A stretch of DNA of 64,000 bases from Seiridium cupressi (GCA_036674765.1 JARVKI010000017.1:372001-436000); one strand, 5' to 3'; positions 47,900 to 62,844 are shown, counted from the first letter of the stretch. Made by a program: numbers and translations. Notes: generated by a model from the letters alone, not told the origin.

Positions 47900-49713
47900 A
47901 TGACTAGCTCTGAGACACCAGGTACTGCGCAGCCTGCCGGTAAGTCTAATTCCGAATTCTATCTTGCCTTGTCTACCATACGATGCTGTCTGGGACAGAA
48001 TATCACATTACCATGGTCCATATAATTTGCGGGGCTCTATGATAGTCCATTGTTGACGATCCGATTGGGAGATGAGACGAAGGCATGGCTGACTTGAGTG
48101 GAAGATACCGCAATGAGTATCGAGACCGCCAACGATACTATTACGCCAATTAGCCAAGCACCGCCCAAGTCGGGCTTGCCAACCACGAGCGTCACCAACG
48201 AAGAGCTCTCAAACGCAACGAGCAACCCGGATACAGTCGCTCAGAGTACGACAGCGTTGTCCGCGGTCGAAGTCGATTCATCCGATCCCTTGAACTTCGG
48301 TCGCCATCGTCGTGACAATGTTACTAGGCGTCAGATGAAGATCGATCACCCGAAGGGTGATAAGAAGCAGCTGAAGAAGTTTTACAACAGGCAGAATGCC
48401 TTGATTGACCAGTTCCTGGGCGCCGATGATGAGGAGCGCCTCGCAGTCGAGGAAGACGCTCGGGTTGCCCCCAAGATCAAGTTTGCTGTGAACGCGTCGT
48501 TTGTCGTGAATTTTTGTCTTTTCGCAATCCAGCTATACGCAGCAATCTCGACGGGATCGCTTTCGGTGATTGACCTTTACTCCATACTCCTCGATCGAGC
48601 ACTGCTGACTGATGCGATAGCTTTTTGCTACGGCTGCCGATGCTTTCGTAGGTGACCCTATCTCGGGCAATGATCGACCCTCCCTGACATGATCCAGATG
48701 GACCTTGTGTCCTCGTTTGTGATGCTCATCACCTCGCGCATGGCTGCTAGAGCAAGCGTATATAAGTACCCGGTAGTAAGGACAAGTCCAACCTCTTCCA
48801 GTTTTGGCCGGTACTGACACCAGTATTCAGGGCCGCACGAGAATCGAGACCATCGGCATCATCCTTTTCTGTGCCTTGATGACGACTGTTGCCATCCAGT
48901 TGATTGTAAGTCAAATTAGTGAAAATCTTTTATCTCATCATCGCAGTTATTGACTGGTCGACTGTTAGGTCGAATCGGCGAGAACACTGGGGGCGGGAGA
49001 GTCGACTGATGCCGAGCAGTTGCATCTCATTCCAATTATCTTTGTCGCCGTCGCGATTTTCGCAAAGGGAAGCTTAATGCTTTACTGTCTTACCTACCGA
49101 AAGTATCCTACCGTCCATGTATTTTTCGTGAGTATCTATCCCTGTTATAATGGGTAAGCAGTGACTGATTGAAGGAAACCAGGTTGATCATCGAAACGAC
49201 ATCATAGTGAATAGCTTTGGTTTAGTCATGTCGGTGGTAGGATCTCGATTCGTCTGGTACCTCGACCCCATCGGAGCCATCTGCATCGGTCTGCTCATTC
49301 TTGTCTCGTGGATCTCGAATGCTTTCGAGCAAGTGTGGCTACTTGTGGGAAAGTCTGCACCTAGGGAATTCATCTCGAAACTCGTCTACATGTCCATGAC
49401 GCACGACAGCCAGATCAAGAAAGTTGACACGTGCCGAGCGTACCACGTAGGCCAGAAGTATTATGTCGAAGTGGACATCGTCATGGACCCAAACATACCT
49501 CTCAAAATATCGCATGATGTCGGTCAATCACTCCAGAGGAAGCTAGAGGGGCTTGGAGATGTTGAGAGGGCTTTCGTCCATGTCGATTACGAGGATGACC
49601 ACGACATCCACGAGGAGCACAAGCCGCTTTACGAGAAGTCGCGACCTAGGAGGACGTTGAGGGAGATCCTTCTCGGGGCCAAGAAGAAGGAAGAGGACAC
49701 CCAAGCAGCATAA
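47900..49713 (+). CDS. Cation diffusion facilitator, Mn2+-type, seven exons
   Basis: Proton-coupled efflux transporter moving divalent metal out of the cytosol. Model: join(47900..47939, 48099..48565, 48621..48647, 48698..48775, 48831..48905, 48969..49127, 49183..49713), 458 residues. Exon 3 is a 27-nt microexon encoding LFATAADAF. The TM2 motif is DAFMD and the TM5 motif is DHRND; both fit the DxxxD pattern of Mn-CDFs (plant MTP8-11 group) rather than the HxxxD of zinc CDFs. The N-terminal ~145 residues are hydrophilic and Ser/Thr-rich, with a basic patch KKQLKKFYNRQNALID typical of fungal members. The C-terminal cytosolic ferredoxin-like domain carries YYVEVDIVMD and ends Lys-rich. The exon-2 acceptor may be at 48099 or 48105, changing two residues. 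Confidence 0.9.
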
Positions 49714-52700
49714 TATGAGTGAGATGTACGTACACAACAACTGACATTAGATACAAGCAAGATAGAATCCATTTGTAGAATTACACGGGCGAATATGATG
49801 ATTGATTGTGCCATTCTGGATAGCGCTCTCGATGTTTGTACCCACATCCAGTTGCTCTGTCCATCTAGCCGCCGGATCTGGCGATGCCATAAATGGGCAT
49901 CAGCAGGGATGGGTCAAGGCGTTTGCAAGTCGAATCCAAATTAGTGAGGACTTGCTTTGGTTATAATAAGTTCGATGTTTGCTACTCGGAAATTCCTCAA
50001 GAATTGAAGTGTCCAGGCTTAATTTTGGTAGATCTAAAATGGCTTGTAATCGACAAGAAACTCTACTCATTCCTAGTATATGGTGGCTACAACCAGTAAT
50101 GAGGCGATTCAAGGGCAGCAATACACCCCGCAGATAAAACATCAAAGTCCTTATGCTGTTATGCCTCGGTTTTGAGTCCAATCCTCAACCCAGTCAGTAT
50201 CGCTACTACGTGCGAGTATGTTGATTATGACTTGATCAACCCAAAGATTTCTGTCGGAGGTTAGAGACCATTGCAACATTTAGCCTCTGTTTTACGCAGC
50301 ACAAATGCTCTTGATACTTCTTTCCAACACACGGTTATTGTATCTAGCATCACGCAGCTCGGCATGACGCGTTCGTGGAAGCACGCCAAAGACCCAGTAT
50401 AGATACAAACTGTCCGGTCATAGCGAAATGTAATAATAATAAACACGCAAGGTGGAAATGCAGATTGCGTGTCAAGTTCCCACGCTTTTTTCGCTTCATC
50501 ACAACACACGCGCAATGCGTCAAACTTGCTAGTAGCAGGCCTGGAAGCACTATTGTGAATGTTTTTCGCCGTCAATCCTTAAGGATCTTTTTTGGACAGC
50601 ACAGCCATCTTGGAACGGGTTCTGGGAGGTTCTGATTCACCCCAGAGAAATTGAATCGAAAAGCTATTCATTCAACTCGTGGGCGCTTCACAAAATAGAG
50701 CCTTACGCCATTTTGGAGATTACACTGGTAAGTTGTGGGTAAGGGTAATATGAGAACATAATCCAACGGTTTCGATATCCATTCGGAGTTCTACAGCTCT
50801 AGCGTGGCTGGATCACTTTACAAGACCCGAAGAAAAAGAATGAAGAATATCGGGTTGCTGAGTACCTAGGTCTGCCCGGGTGTTAATCGAAATCGGGCGT
50901 GGGGAATGGCTTACTTCAAGGCAAATCACCAGCTCGATCGTGCATGTTATCGTCCCTAGCTTTGACTTCTCTGACGTCACAAGTACTTGAGGGCAATTGA
51001 ACTACTTCTCGTCGCCATTTTGCAATCAGAAAACGGGACGAATCTGGAATTTCCTTCGCTTCCTCGCAATCAGTAAATGGTACGTACCTTTTCCCATCGA
51101 CTATTCAATCTTCAATCCATCCTCCATTCTCACCACCTCACTCTTTCCTTTCTTTGCATCACTCTAGAGGTTGTCAATCTCTTTTAGCAGCTTCGCCTGT
51201 TCATTCTCACCTACTTTTGTTGACAATAATTGGCCTTTACGTTTCCATCATTTTTCTTTTTTCTCGGTATGTTCCACCTCCTTCACATCCATCATCATCT
51301 CCCTCCATCCCATCTACATCCACCACCACCTCCTTCATCACCACCTCCTCCACCACACTCCTCCCTCACCACTTCCATCATCACTAACATTACGCTACCC
51401 CAGCTCCTCTTTGGTACGAGGCTAAGCTGCCACCCCCTGTCAAGATCACGACGTAAAATGATTCTTCAATGGCCACGAATGTTAAAAAACGGGACCCTGT
51501 CTTGGATCAGTGACATAATGTGACCTGTTCTATGGCCACGAATGGAAAAGCCCGGACCCTGCCGAAGGCTGGACTCCCACGATCGCCTGACTCACGTCGA
51601 CTTCCATCCTTCAACCCCACGGTACTGCGTATCAAGGGACTGAAGGTGACAGGGCCAGCCCGTGTTGGACATATAAGAATCTTGACTGGATGTAAATGGC
51701 GTCCTGAAGCAAGACGTAAAATTGCATCACAAACGGTAGGTTATTGTCTCTTTTTTTTTTTCTGGAGGTTTCTTTTCTCCTAGTATTCTTCCTTCTGTCT
51801 TTCGTTCTGTCTTTCCTGTTGCGTTGGTTCTTTCTTCTTCTTTCCCTCCTTTTCCTTCTTATTTTTAGTGGTGATGGTTGTTGGTAAGGTCGTAGGTAGC
51901 CTTGCTGCTGACGACGGGGCGCAATCATTCACCACAACTAACCAAAGACAAGTCAACCATTCTACTCAACACAGCCACTACTACAAGAAACTCAGACTGA
52001 GAAAACCAGCAGGTTATAGTCTAAATATTCCAATGTTAGTACATCACTAACTCATCGATCCTTATCAGGTTGGCGCTTACCAACAGCAGCTTGAAAGCAA
52101 CTCTCACCTCAAACCTTGTCGTTGCCAAGTACTAACATGTCTAGCATCTTAGATCCCAACATCACTTCATCACCTTCAACCCGATGTCTTGCGCATATTG
52201 AATTTGGACCTCAGCAGCGCGTCATCCGTCTCCAGACACAACCCCCAACTACTAGGCTTGCTCGATTCGTGAACCGCTGTCAGAATTTGTAATCTTCGAC
52301 TCGTAAAGCGACAACCGAACATTTATCGCTCCATACTTCTCAACCTACTTTACATAATCGTTCATAGCAGGTAACATGCAAAATGATTAACATGCCTAGA
52401 TACGGTTTACCCCGCTTGGTATGTTGGTCCCCTTGTGATTGGTCCGCTGATGTCGGCAAAGGTGTTGTATAGAGTACAGGTTCTTGGTCGTTGTAGCTCT
52501 TGCTCCCAGAGCACAAATTCTTGTGGCAGTTGGCGAGAGGGATGACAGCGGACGTATGGATACAGACTCTGATGAGAACGCATAGAAATTGCTCGAAAGA
52601 TGTGGTACGAGGAGGGAGAAGGCGAATTAGGGCTGGTGCGAAGTAGGAAGAGCGTGCTATTCGATGCCTCCTTGCCTGGTGACTCGGTATACTCCCCTCA

Positions 52701-53766
52701 TCTCCGATTTTATTCTTCATCGCTCAATTTTTCTTCTTCTTAGTTTTGCCCCTCCGCTTGAAACTAACTTCGTAAGTGCACCCGCCACTTTAATTTGAGC
52801 ATAGCTAATATGGGCGTTTAGTCGTACACTTTATCCCATCTTTGGGTGAAGAAAGTCAAACTCGCCACTGCAGAGTCTCTAATCTCATACTAACTCCAAA
52901 TTTGTTACAAATTAGCACTTCAGTACCACAGTCAAAGAAGGCAAATACAGTTAAATCTCTAGGTTTCACGTTCCTCTGCACGAGATAGTAACGTAATAGA
53001 AAGATACCTTGGCCCTCGGTGGATTGTCTCTATTGTTACGTTACCACATATATCATACATCATGCTACAAAGTCCTCGAGGTTTTTCACCTCTGGAGTGG
53101 ACTGTCCTTCGCGGACGTCAACACGCTTCCAATTTTCTTACATGGATGCGTATTTCACAACATGTGAAAGGCTCATTTGATTATACCCCAAGCGTGCAAG
53201 GCCCTTGCCCTGGTTCAAACTTGTTTCTCAGTAGAGAAGGGCACCGGTAGGCGTCTTAGTACTAGTGTGTAGGCTGTGTTGACTTGAAGTGTAATGCATG
53301 CTATGGCTCACTCATTTGGTTGGGCTATGGTGTTGTGCTCTTGAGTTTTAGTGTCCAAAACTGAATTCACAATCAGATGCTATATTTGAATAGATGATTT
53401 CTACAGCACGTCACGCAAGTTTATTGAAAGCAGTATGGAGTGATACACCAAACAAATGTAAAAGAAGAATGACACGGTGTCCTCCGCGTGATGATATGGG
53501 ATCAAGTAGGCTCCATGTGTAGAGAGAATAATTAGAGCGATTGCAATATTGACCAGTGTAGAAATGGGACACTGCACAAATGCCCGAGTTGAGTCATTAG
53601 CACAGACGCGGTTGGAGAAAAGACCTAAGGCTGGTTCCATAACTTAGTTGCTGCCCCGCGTGCGAACTTCGGTGACTCAAAGTTCGAAAATTTACCCCTC
53701 CATCATAATAAATCCCATCCCACGCTGGAAAAAGTTGCCCAAACACCACACCCAAAGCAGCACACA
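49714..53766. other. Gene-poor 4-kb region with pyrimidine-rich tracts
   Basis: No confident gene. From about 51120 to 51400 the plus strand is very rich in C and T, with CCA/CAT/TCC-type runs, followed by two ATG-containing copies of a short motif (51469 and 51532; ATGGCCACGAAT). Such CT-rich leaders are common upstream of fungal genes, so an unmapped 5' leader or noncoding transcript is possible. A second CT-rich stretch lies near 51745-51865. Confidence 0.35.
51469..51565 (+). repeat. Imperfect direct repeat with ATGGCCACGAAT start
   Basis: Two similar copies begin at 51469 and 51532, 63 bp apart. Each starts ATGGCCACGAAT and later reads CGGGACCCTG or CGGACCCTG. The second copy opens a ~65-codon frame ending at a GTAGGT donor-like site near 51735. 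It could be a small duplication in a leader sequence; coding status is unknown. Confidence 0.45.
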
Positions 53767-55960
<2,194 letters not shown>

Positions 55961-56254
55961 TAGATCCCTGTCTTCTGATAAACGTCGATCATAACTGATA
56001 TAAAATAGCCCACAAATAGAATGGTCCACGACAGAGGATTTGCTACTGCATAGAGCTCAGAGTAAAGACGAAAAATTTGGTCGGATTTGTACAGCAGATG
56101 CCGGAAAGGCATCCGTGAGTCATTCATGATGACGAGTCTAGATGTGATGAGAGGAGCGCACAATGCCGAGCCTCATAAATACAGTAAAAGTACACAAATT
56201 TGTACATGATATCGTCTATGCCTTCGTCTATACCACCGTTTCCATTACGAAGCG
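55961..56254. other. Convergent intergenic region of KRS1 and COX15
   Basis: About 290 bp between two convergent stop codons. It probably contains both polyadenylation sites and possibly a terminal KRS1 exon. No other gene. Confidence 0.4.
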
Positions 56255-57749
56255 TTACCGCTTGATCTGGGTTTGAGTAGCTTGTAAGCGCCTCTGTACC
56301 TGCGCTAATAGGGGCTTCGGTACCCTCAACCGGTGTCCCAGCACCAAAGCTCCCGTCAGGAGCGCCAATGCGCCAGCCTGATGTAGCGCACCCAGCGGGA
56401 CAGGCACCATGTAGATAAGCGTGGTGATGCCCAGGGCAACTTGCAAGCTGACTAGGTGGATCATGCCGAGAACACCCTTTTGGACATTCTTGGGCATGGC
56501 CCTGGCGACTCTTCCGGTTCTTGAATAGGCCCATAGTGCGAGTACAGCACAGAACGTCGTGGTCGCTAGTATACGGTGATCTAACTGCACGAGAGAGGGA
56601 TTTTCCAGGATGTTGCGCCACCAGAGATCTGACGAATCCTCTTTGCGGCTGTAGAACTTGTCCCAGAGCTCTGATTTCGGTGGGGTGAGACCGAGTCCCA
56701 TTTTCGGGAACTCATTGTAGATTAATCCTGCATCCAAGCCTGCGACCAAGGCGCCTGAAAGCACGGTGACGAAAACCAACCCTGTGAGCAGGGTGGTAGA
56801 GCGGCGAAGGCCGGACAGGGCAGGCGACTGTAATGCGGTAAGGTGCTTGAGTCCTTCAGCTGGAGAGCCGAGCAGTTTGCGTCCGCGCAGGATCGAGAGA
56901 GCCGACAGGAACATCCAGGAGTAGCACACGAACGCAGTAGCCAAGTGCGCTGCCAACCGATACTGGCTGACCCTGGGGTGGCTGCCGGGCGTAAACAGGT
57001 CGTCCTTCAGTCCGGACTTGACCATCCACCAACCGATGAAGCCTTGAAAACCGATGAGACCTGAGATGCCGACAAGAGAGAGCGCCATGCGCTTCGTCAC
57101 GCGGCGCCGCGCAATGAAGTAAATAGTCGGCAGCACGAACGACATGCCGATGACCCTCCCCCACAGCCGGTGCGTCCATTCCATGTAGTAGATGGACTTG
57201 AAGTCCGACAGATCCATGTGCGAGTTGAGCAGCTTGAACTCGGGCGAGGCCTTGTATTTCGCGAACTCAGACTCCCAGTCCTCGGTGGACATGGGCGGGA
57301 GAGAGCCGGTTACGGGTTTCCATTCTGTGATGCTGAGACTGTGTTGAAGATGTTAGTGTTAGCGAATGAGCGTACAATGAAACCGCAGTCGTGGGAAGAA
57401 GTGCATACCCTGATTCAGTCAACCGTGTAAGTCCACCGAATACGACGATGCCGAAGACGCTGGCTGCGCTGCCCAGGAGCCAGTATGCGACGGATTTCGA
57501 GGACGTTTCGGGCCATGCTCCCTTCGCCGTCTGCTGAGGAGCAGACTTGGAGGCGACTTGCCGTGCAGCCTCGCCCAATGGCGTCTGCGAAGCTGTGTGC
57601 TGAGACCTCGTCTGTCGGACGATGCGCAGGATCCGCGAAGGTGCCGATTCCGGGGCTCGCTGCTGCTGTCGCATGCATTGGCGACAGACGGAGGCAGAGA
57701 GAGGTGCCCTCAGGGCTACTCTGCGTAGTCCCGGGAGGAGCAATGACAT
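56255..57749 (-). CDS. COX15: Heme A synthase (cytochrome c oxidase assembly protein)
   Basis: Inner-mitochondrial-membrane monooxygenase that converts heme O to heme A for cytochrome c oxidase. Model: complement(56255..57338, 57409..57749), one 70-bp intron (donor GTATGC), 474 residues. The N-terminal ~60 residues are Arg/Ser/Ala/Gln-rich with few acidic residues, a presequence. The CtaA/COX15 core starts FGGLTRLTESG and continues LSITEWKPVTGSLPP across the splice. Four heme-ligand histidine regions are seen: EWTHRLWGR, RLAAHLATAF, VQLDHRILA and LGALHQAGA. There are seven to eight membrane helices, and the C-terminal tail is basic. It is convergent with KRS1. Confidence 0.95.
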
Positions 57750-58955
57750 TATGAGCGAGCTTCCTAGCTTGAGATGTCAATTGACAGGAAGAACCGAATG
57801 TCTTGATCCCCCCTTGGTTGCGAGGTATTGGAAATTTAGCTGTGAATGACCAAGAGCTCGGCACTGATTCGTTGGAGGGGTCCACTGAAACAACATTCGA
57901 TGACTTACTTCCATGGGCTGATGGGTCCACTACCGCCGGTGCAGATCGGGGTCTACCGGGAACACAAGCGCATTCCAGCATCTCGAATATTGCTTGGTTG
58001 TTTAGAATACAGTATCAGTGCGGCCAAGTCCATATGTTAAAATTTGGCTAAACCTAACCACCTAACCACCTAACCACCTATGATAACCGTACGATCTTGT
58101 TAAAACTTTCCCATGTGAAGCGACACCAAAACAACGTTTGGTGAACTCGAGCGAAAGCCACGGACATATTCCTGGTTTCGCCGAGAATCGAAGTGATGTA
58201 TTATAATTGGGATCACTTCAGGTCATCAGGTGTCAATCTATACTACCCTATACAATCGAGCCTCCCAACCTTGGGTTTGTGTCGCGCAGGTGAGTGGACA
58301 TCGTGATTCAAAACACCAGATTCAATGGTAGGACCTTTTTTCGCTTCGTAATCCATGATATCCCGTTAGTTCAAATGAGATTTGCCATTCCGTGTTGCCC
58401 TACATCATGGTGAGTATTGTGACTGCCTAGAGCCTGCACTATATTTGAACTCAGTATATTGTTCTTCATAGACCGCCAGTCATTGATCAAGCGCCGCAAT
58501 AGTAGCCGCGGTCAAGCCCTTCTGTGGCAGCGTTAAGGGAGTGGTTGGCCGCCGTGGAAGACTGCCTTATCGGTCGGACGCTCCAGAGCAAGACGTTCGG
58601 GGGCTCCTAAAACGGCCAACCTTGGGATTCCAATATTGGAACCCTAACACTTTTTCCTGATCATCTGCATCTGCCATTCGCTCGTCTGTACAGCCCCCGC
58701 CATCGGGCAGAACTCTACAAGGGGGAGAAACCCTGGCGACAGGTGCGGCTGAGCAAAGCAACCATCTCGACCAAGTCAGGAGGATGGGTAGCATAGATAG
58801 AGATTGGGGAAATTATTTATCTCGACATACTCTTCACTGCAAAAGCCACACTATCGAGCTCATTCAAGCCCTCGCACCAATAATGAATCAAGACGCCTCC
58901 CTCTCGAAGAATATCACGGATTACATCGACGTTTATACCGTCTATCTTGCCTACT
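57750..58955. other. Intergenic region with short tandem repeat
   Basis: Divergent upstream region between COX15 and the ankyrin gene. Contains about four copies of an 8-bp unit (CCACCTAA) at roughly 58051-58081. No gene seen. Confidence 0.45.
58051..58081. repeat. Short tandem repeat, 8-bp unit CCACCTAA
   Basis: Roughly three to four perfect or near-perfect tandem copies. The unit resembles a scrambled telomere-like motif but is not (CCCTAA)n. The position in a divergent promoter is compatible with a regulatory role, which is inference. Confidence 0.6.
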
Positions 58956-60312
58956 ATGAGCTTCGGCGTCGGACTGGGCGATGTTGTCTTGTTATGTAGA
59001 TTGGCCTGGGATGTCTACATAACCTGCAAAGAGTCCAGCGATGACTTCAGGCGCCTCGCCACCGAAGTCGCATCTCTTCATGTTGTTCTAAAGGAAACTG
59101 AAGTCTACATAAACGAGTTTACCGAACTAGATGCTTCCCGGAAGAACCGTCTCGAGATTCTCACGAACGGCTGCAGCAGCACACTTCAGGATCTCGAAAA
59201 GTTGTTGAAACACTATGAGAGCCTGGGCACGCAAGCCCAGCGGACATGGGACCGAATGCGATTCGGTATGGAGGACCTCGCAGACGTGCGATCCCGAATA
59301 GTGAGCAACGTCACAATGTTGACTGCATTTAACAGCACATTGGCCAAGTAATATCCCTGCCTCACTGTTCAAGAATTGGGATCCTGACCTCGACCTAGCT
59401 CTTCAACATCACGTATCGAAAAGCGACTGAATAAGTTCATTGCCGAAGTCAGGGCGGGTTTCCGTGAAGGCTCCGTGGTTACTACTCCTGACGTGACGGA
59501 AAATATCGAGTCGCCCGACGTCTGGAACCAACTGCGCCGTGAATTAGAGGACATTGGCATCTCTGCTTCGATCATGGAGGAAAATCATGAGTACATTTCC
59601 AGCTGGATGAGGAACGCAATAAGACAAGGACTCGACGAGCTTAGTCCTGAGTTCCTAGACTCACGACGACCAAGTGATTCTGGGTACGGCGGCAGCGTCA
59701 TATCGCAGAGTGCGGCAGCCATGAATGTCGCCAACGGCGAGTTCGAGGCCGAACTACGCCAAAAACAGGTCGAGAAACCGTTGGACGAGATCTTTCGCCC
59801 CACGACAAATCAGTCTCTCACACCTTCCGTTCGGGTGCGGGCTGATCCAACGCGACTTATTAGAAAATTATTCCAGAAGGACACGGCCATCGTCCAGGCT
59901 GCCAGCGATGGCGACCTCAAAAAGGTGGCCGATCTCATCAGTATTGGCTGTAACGTGAACGCAAAAGACCGTTGGGGGTAAGCATCTTTTTTTCCCCCAA
60001 GCTATTTGACATGGCCTCTGACCGATTGTCTAGATGGACCGCCCTTAGCATGGCGGCCTACGGAGGACATCTGAGCATTGCTCGGCTGCTCCTTGACCAT
60101 GACGCAGACATGGACAACATCGATGTTGACGGCGACACGCCTATGCAGCTCGCGGCTACTCGAGGCCACTCGGACATAGCTATTCTATTCGATCATGTTC
60201 GTGCAGAAAGGGATCTCCGTGCGAGGGAAATGGACAACGAACAGCCTCGGAGGTATGTTTTCCCCCTTATAGCAAGTTAACGGCACTGATATGTCAAAGA
60301 GTTGTTACATGA
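58956..60312 (+). CDS. Ankyrin-repeat protein with fungal STAND-like N-terminus, 400 residues
   Basis: Model: join(58956..59347, 59399..59977, 60034..60252, 60300..60312), introns of 51, 56 and 47 bp. The N-terminus MSFGVGLGDVVLLCRLAWDVY and the following helical block (about residues 1-130) resemble the N-terminal module of fungal NACHT/ankyrin (STAND) proteins, recalled rather than searched. A linker with HDEL-free polar sequence and a Ser/Tyr patch (SDSGYGGSVISQS) follows. The C-terminal ~130 residues hold two to three ankyrin repeats (DTAIVQAASDGDLKKVADL, GWTALSMAAYGGHLSIARLL, GDTPMQLAATRGHSDIA). No NACHT or other NTPase domain is present, so it is shorter than classical STAND proteins. 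The last 13-nt exon rests on a GTATGT donor and AAAG acceptor; otherwise the protein would read on to YVFPLIAS. Confidence 0.8.
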
Positions 60313-61211
60313 TAACATGTTGCAATAATACCATGTTATCCTTCTTCAATACGTGCGATTTCAAGTTGGCATATTTATAGTTAGATGGACTTGAGATGTG
60401 ATGGTGGGGCTCGGCAAATATATACGGCGTTTATTATGTAGATATAGCGAGGTGTTTATGGCAGATTGAAGCATACGGTCTTTAGTGTTGACAGGCGTTT
60501 TCTTTTTCTTCTTAAGATTCCGATATCCTCCGCTCCAGTTGACTATTACTGGTGAATAAAACGTATTGAGAACTGGTCGCGGGTGAAATCCTTCTCTTAT
60601 TCAGTTTATATAGCTTGTAGCTACAAAGTGATATTCCTGTACTCGAGTCACTGGTGGAGGACATGGGAAACACTCAGTGATTATGCATTTCTCTACGTTA
60701 TTCTATTAGCTGATAATTAGTAGGTAGGTATACGACAGATCATTGCCAATTAGCCACCTAGTACACCTTGGAAGAGGGCATGTATCATGGCTGGGAAGTG
60801 AGTCGTAGAAGTGGGAATATCTGAGACCGCCATACACTGTGACCCCCTGGAAAGAGCTGAAATGCGCCAAGGTCACAGCACATTAGCGGCGGGCCTGCTC
60901 CCTGATCCCTTTGGTGAACCCCCGCGCTTCACTGCGTGGCGTTATTGTCACCCGCATGAGCTGAAGTTGCAGAGGGGAATGCCTTGCAGTTTGCCCGCGA
61001 ATAAGCCTTATCCTTTGTCTTTCGTGTATAATTACACTTGAGATCCAGCGCGTTTCTTGCCGATAAGTGGATTACTGCTTTGGGCCATGATCAACACGCG
61101 GCGTTAATACGCGGAGTGTGGACTCCGACATATTTACTGCAGCAATTCTGAGACTCGGAACAGGAAATAGTCTAGACCACCCAAGTTTAACTCGAGGCTC
61201 AGCCGTTCAAA
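60313..61211. other. Intergenic region
   Basis: Sequence of 900 bp between the ankyrin and oxidase genes. A TAGGTAGGTA motif lies near 60720. Short frame at 60811-61041 has no domain. Confidence 0.4.
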
Positions 61212-62844
61212 ATGAGTAGCGAACGGGCCAACACACCCCATGTCTGCATTGTGGGAGCTGGGGTCTCCGGGCTTCGATGCGCCGACATTCTCCTTTCTCA
61301 TGGCTTCAAAGTGACTATACTCGAAGCGAGGGAAAGGATAGGCGGGAGGGTATGGAGTCACCCTTTACATACCCAGTTTAATGCTGACCGCCATCTGTAG
61401 GTCTGTCAATCCGATGAGCTTGGGTATACGGTAGATCTGTGAGTCTCTGGCTCAGAAACATGGGTACCAATGCTGATTCGAAGCGCGAACAAGGGGAGCA
61501 AACTGGATTCATACCTGGGACTCGGGAGAGGTCCATCCAATCTGGAAGCTGGCAAATGAGACTAGAACACCAGTACACCACTGGAACACCCAACAGCTCA
61601 TCTACGATACCTCTGGCAATCCTTTGTCGGACGAAACGACAGAGAGGCTGTCTACTCTGCTATGGAAGATTATCGAAGAGGCTTTCGAGTTTAGCATCAA
61701 AGCCCACCAGCAAGATGGCGGCAAGAGCATCCCTAGAGAGGAGTCACTTCAAGACTTCATCCGGAGAAGAGCAAACATCGAGTTGCAAAACGAGAAAGAG
61801 AGGGAAACACTGCTTCAGATGAGCGAGATGTGGGGAGCGTATGTCGGCGAACCTGTCTGGAGGCAAAGCTTGAGGTTTGCTTGGATGGAGGAATGCTGTG
61901 GTGGAGGTAAGATTTCCTTTTACTTCGACATTGCCGGAGTACAAGACTGATGCATCGCAGAGGAAATGTTCGTTGCGTCCGATTATTCCGCGATACTAGA
62001 CCAGATCTCCAAGTCTGCGCGAGAGCAGGCGAGCATCAAGCTTGGCATGAAGGTGGTGTCCGTGCAAACCCCGACCATAAGGTCATCTAACCAGTCGCTG
62101 CTTATTGCCACAGAGGACGGTTCTAAGTTTGAGTTCGACGAAGTAGTCATGACCACTCCTCTCGGGTGGCTGCAAACACATCTTGATTGTTTTAGTCCTC
62201 CCTTGCCGTCCAGACTAGATTCTGCTATCAACAATCTGAAACTCTCTCAGCTCGAAAAGGTCTTCATCACATTTCCCTCTGCATTCTGGATATCAGATCG
62301 GACTCAAGACTCCTTTCCAAGCTATACTAACTGGCTTGCACCTGAATATGCTCCAGACACGAATCCCAAGCACTGGCCGCAAGAAATCTGGAATCTTGCA
62401 TCATTCAAAGAGCCCAACACACACCCAACAATCCTGTTCTATCTCTATGGCGACTGCTCACGGCACATTGTAAACTCAATATACGGCAAGACAAAAGCGG
62501 CGAAAGACAGCTTCGTCAACGACTTCTTCTACCCTTATTACTCGCGACTCCCAGGATTTGATCCAAACAATCCAGGTTGCAGTCCGAAAGCAATCTTGGC
62601 CTCGGAATGGTTGAAAGATGAACTGAACGGCTATGGAAGCTACTGCAACTTCCAGGTCGGTATCGAAGAGGCGGACAAGGACGTCGAGACGATCAGGGAG
62701 GGATGTGCTGAAAGGAGACTATGGTTCTGCGGAGAGCATGCCGCACCATTTGAGGAATGTGGCACCGTTGCGGGTGCTTACTTGTCTGGAGAGTCCGTGG
62801 GCAAGAAAGTGGTTGAAGTATATAAATCCAGCAGCCTTTCTTAA
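61212..62844 (+). CDS. Polyamine-oxidase-like flavin amine oxidase
   Basis: FAD-dependent oxidoreductase of the flavin-containing amine oxidase family (yeast Fms1-like). Model: join(61212..61349, 61401..61438, 61494..61906, 61961..62844), introns of 51, 55 and 54 bp, 490 residues. The Rossmann FAD motif is [18 protein letters not shown], then [10 protein letters not shown] continues after splicing into [22 protein letters not shown]. The C-terminal FAD-binding block is [22 protein letters not shown]. Substrate is probably a polyamine (spermine, spermidine or acetylated forms), by family. Exon 2 is only 38 nt. No signal peptide or obvious peroxisomal SKL tail (C-terminus SSSLS). Length fits fungal polyamine oxidases. 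Confidence 0.9.

Noticed and set aside
58051..58081. Considered as interstitial telomere repeat
   Set aside because: The unit is CCACCTAA, not CCCTAA, and only three to four copies occur.
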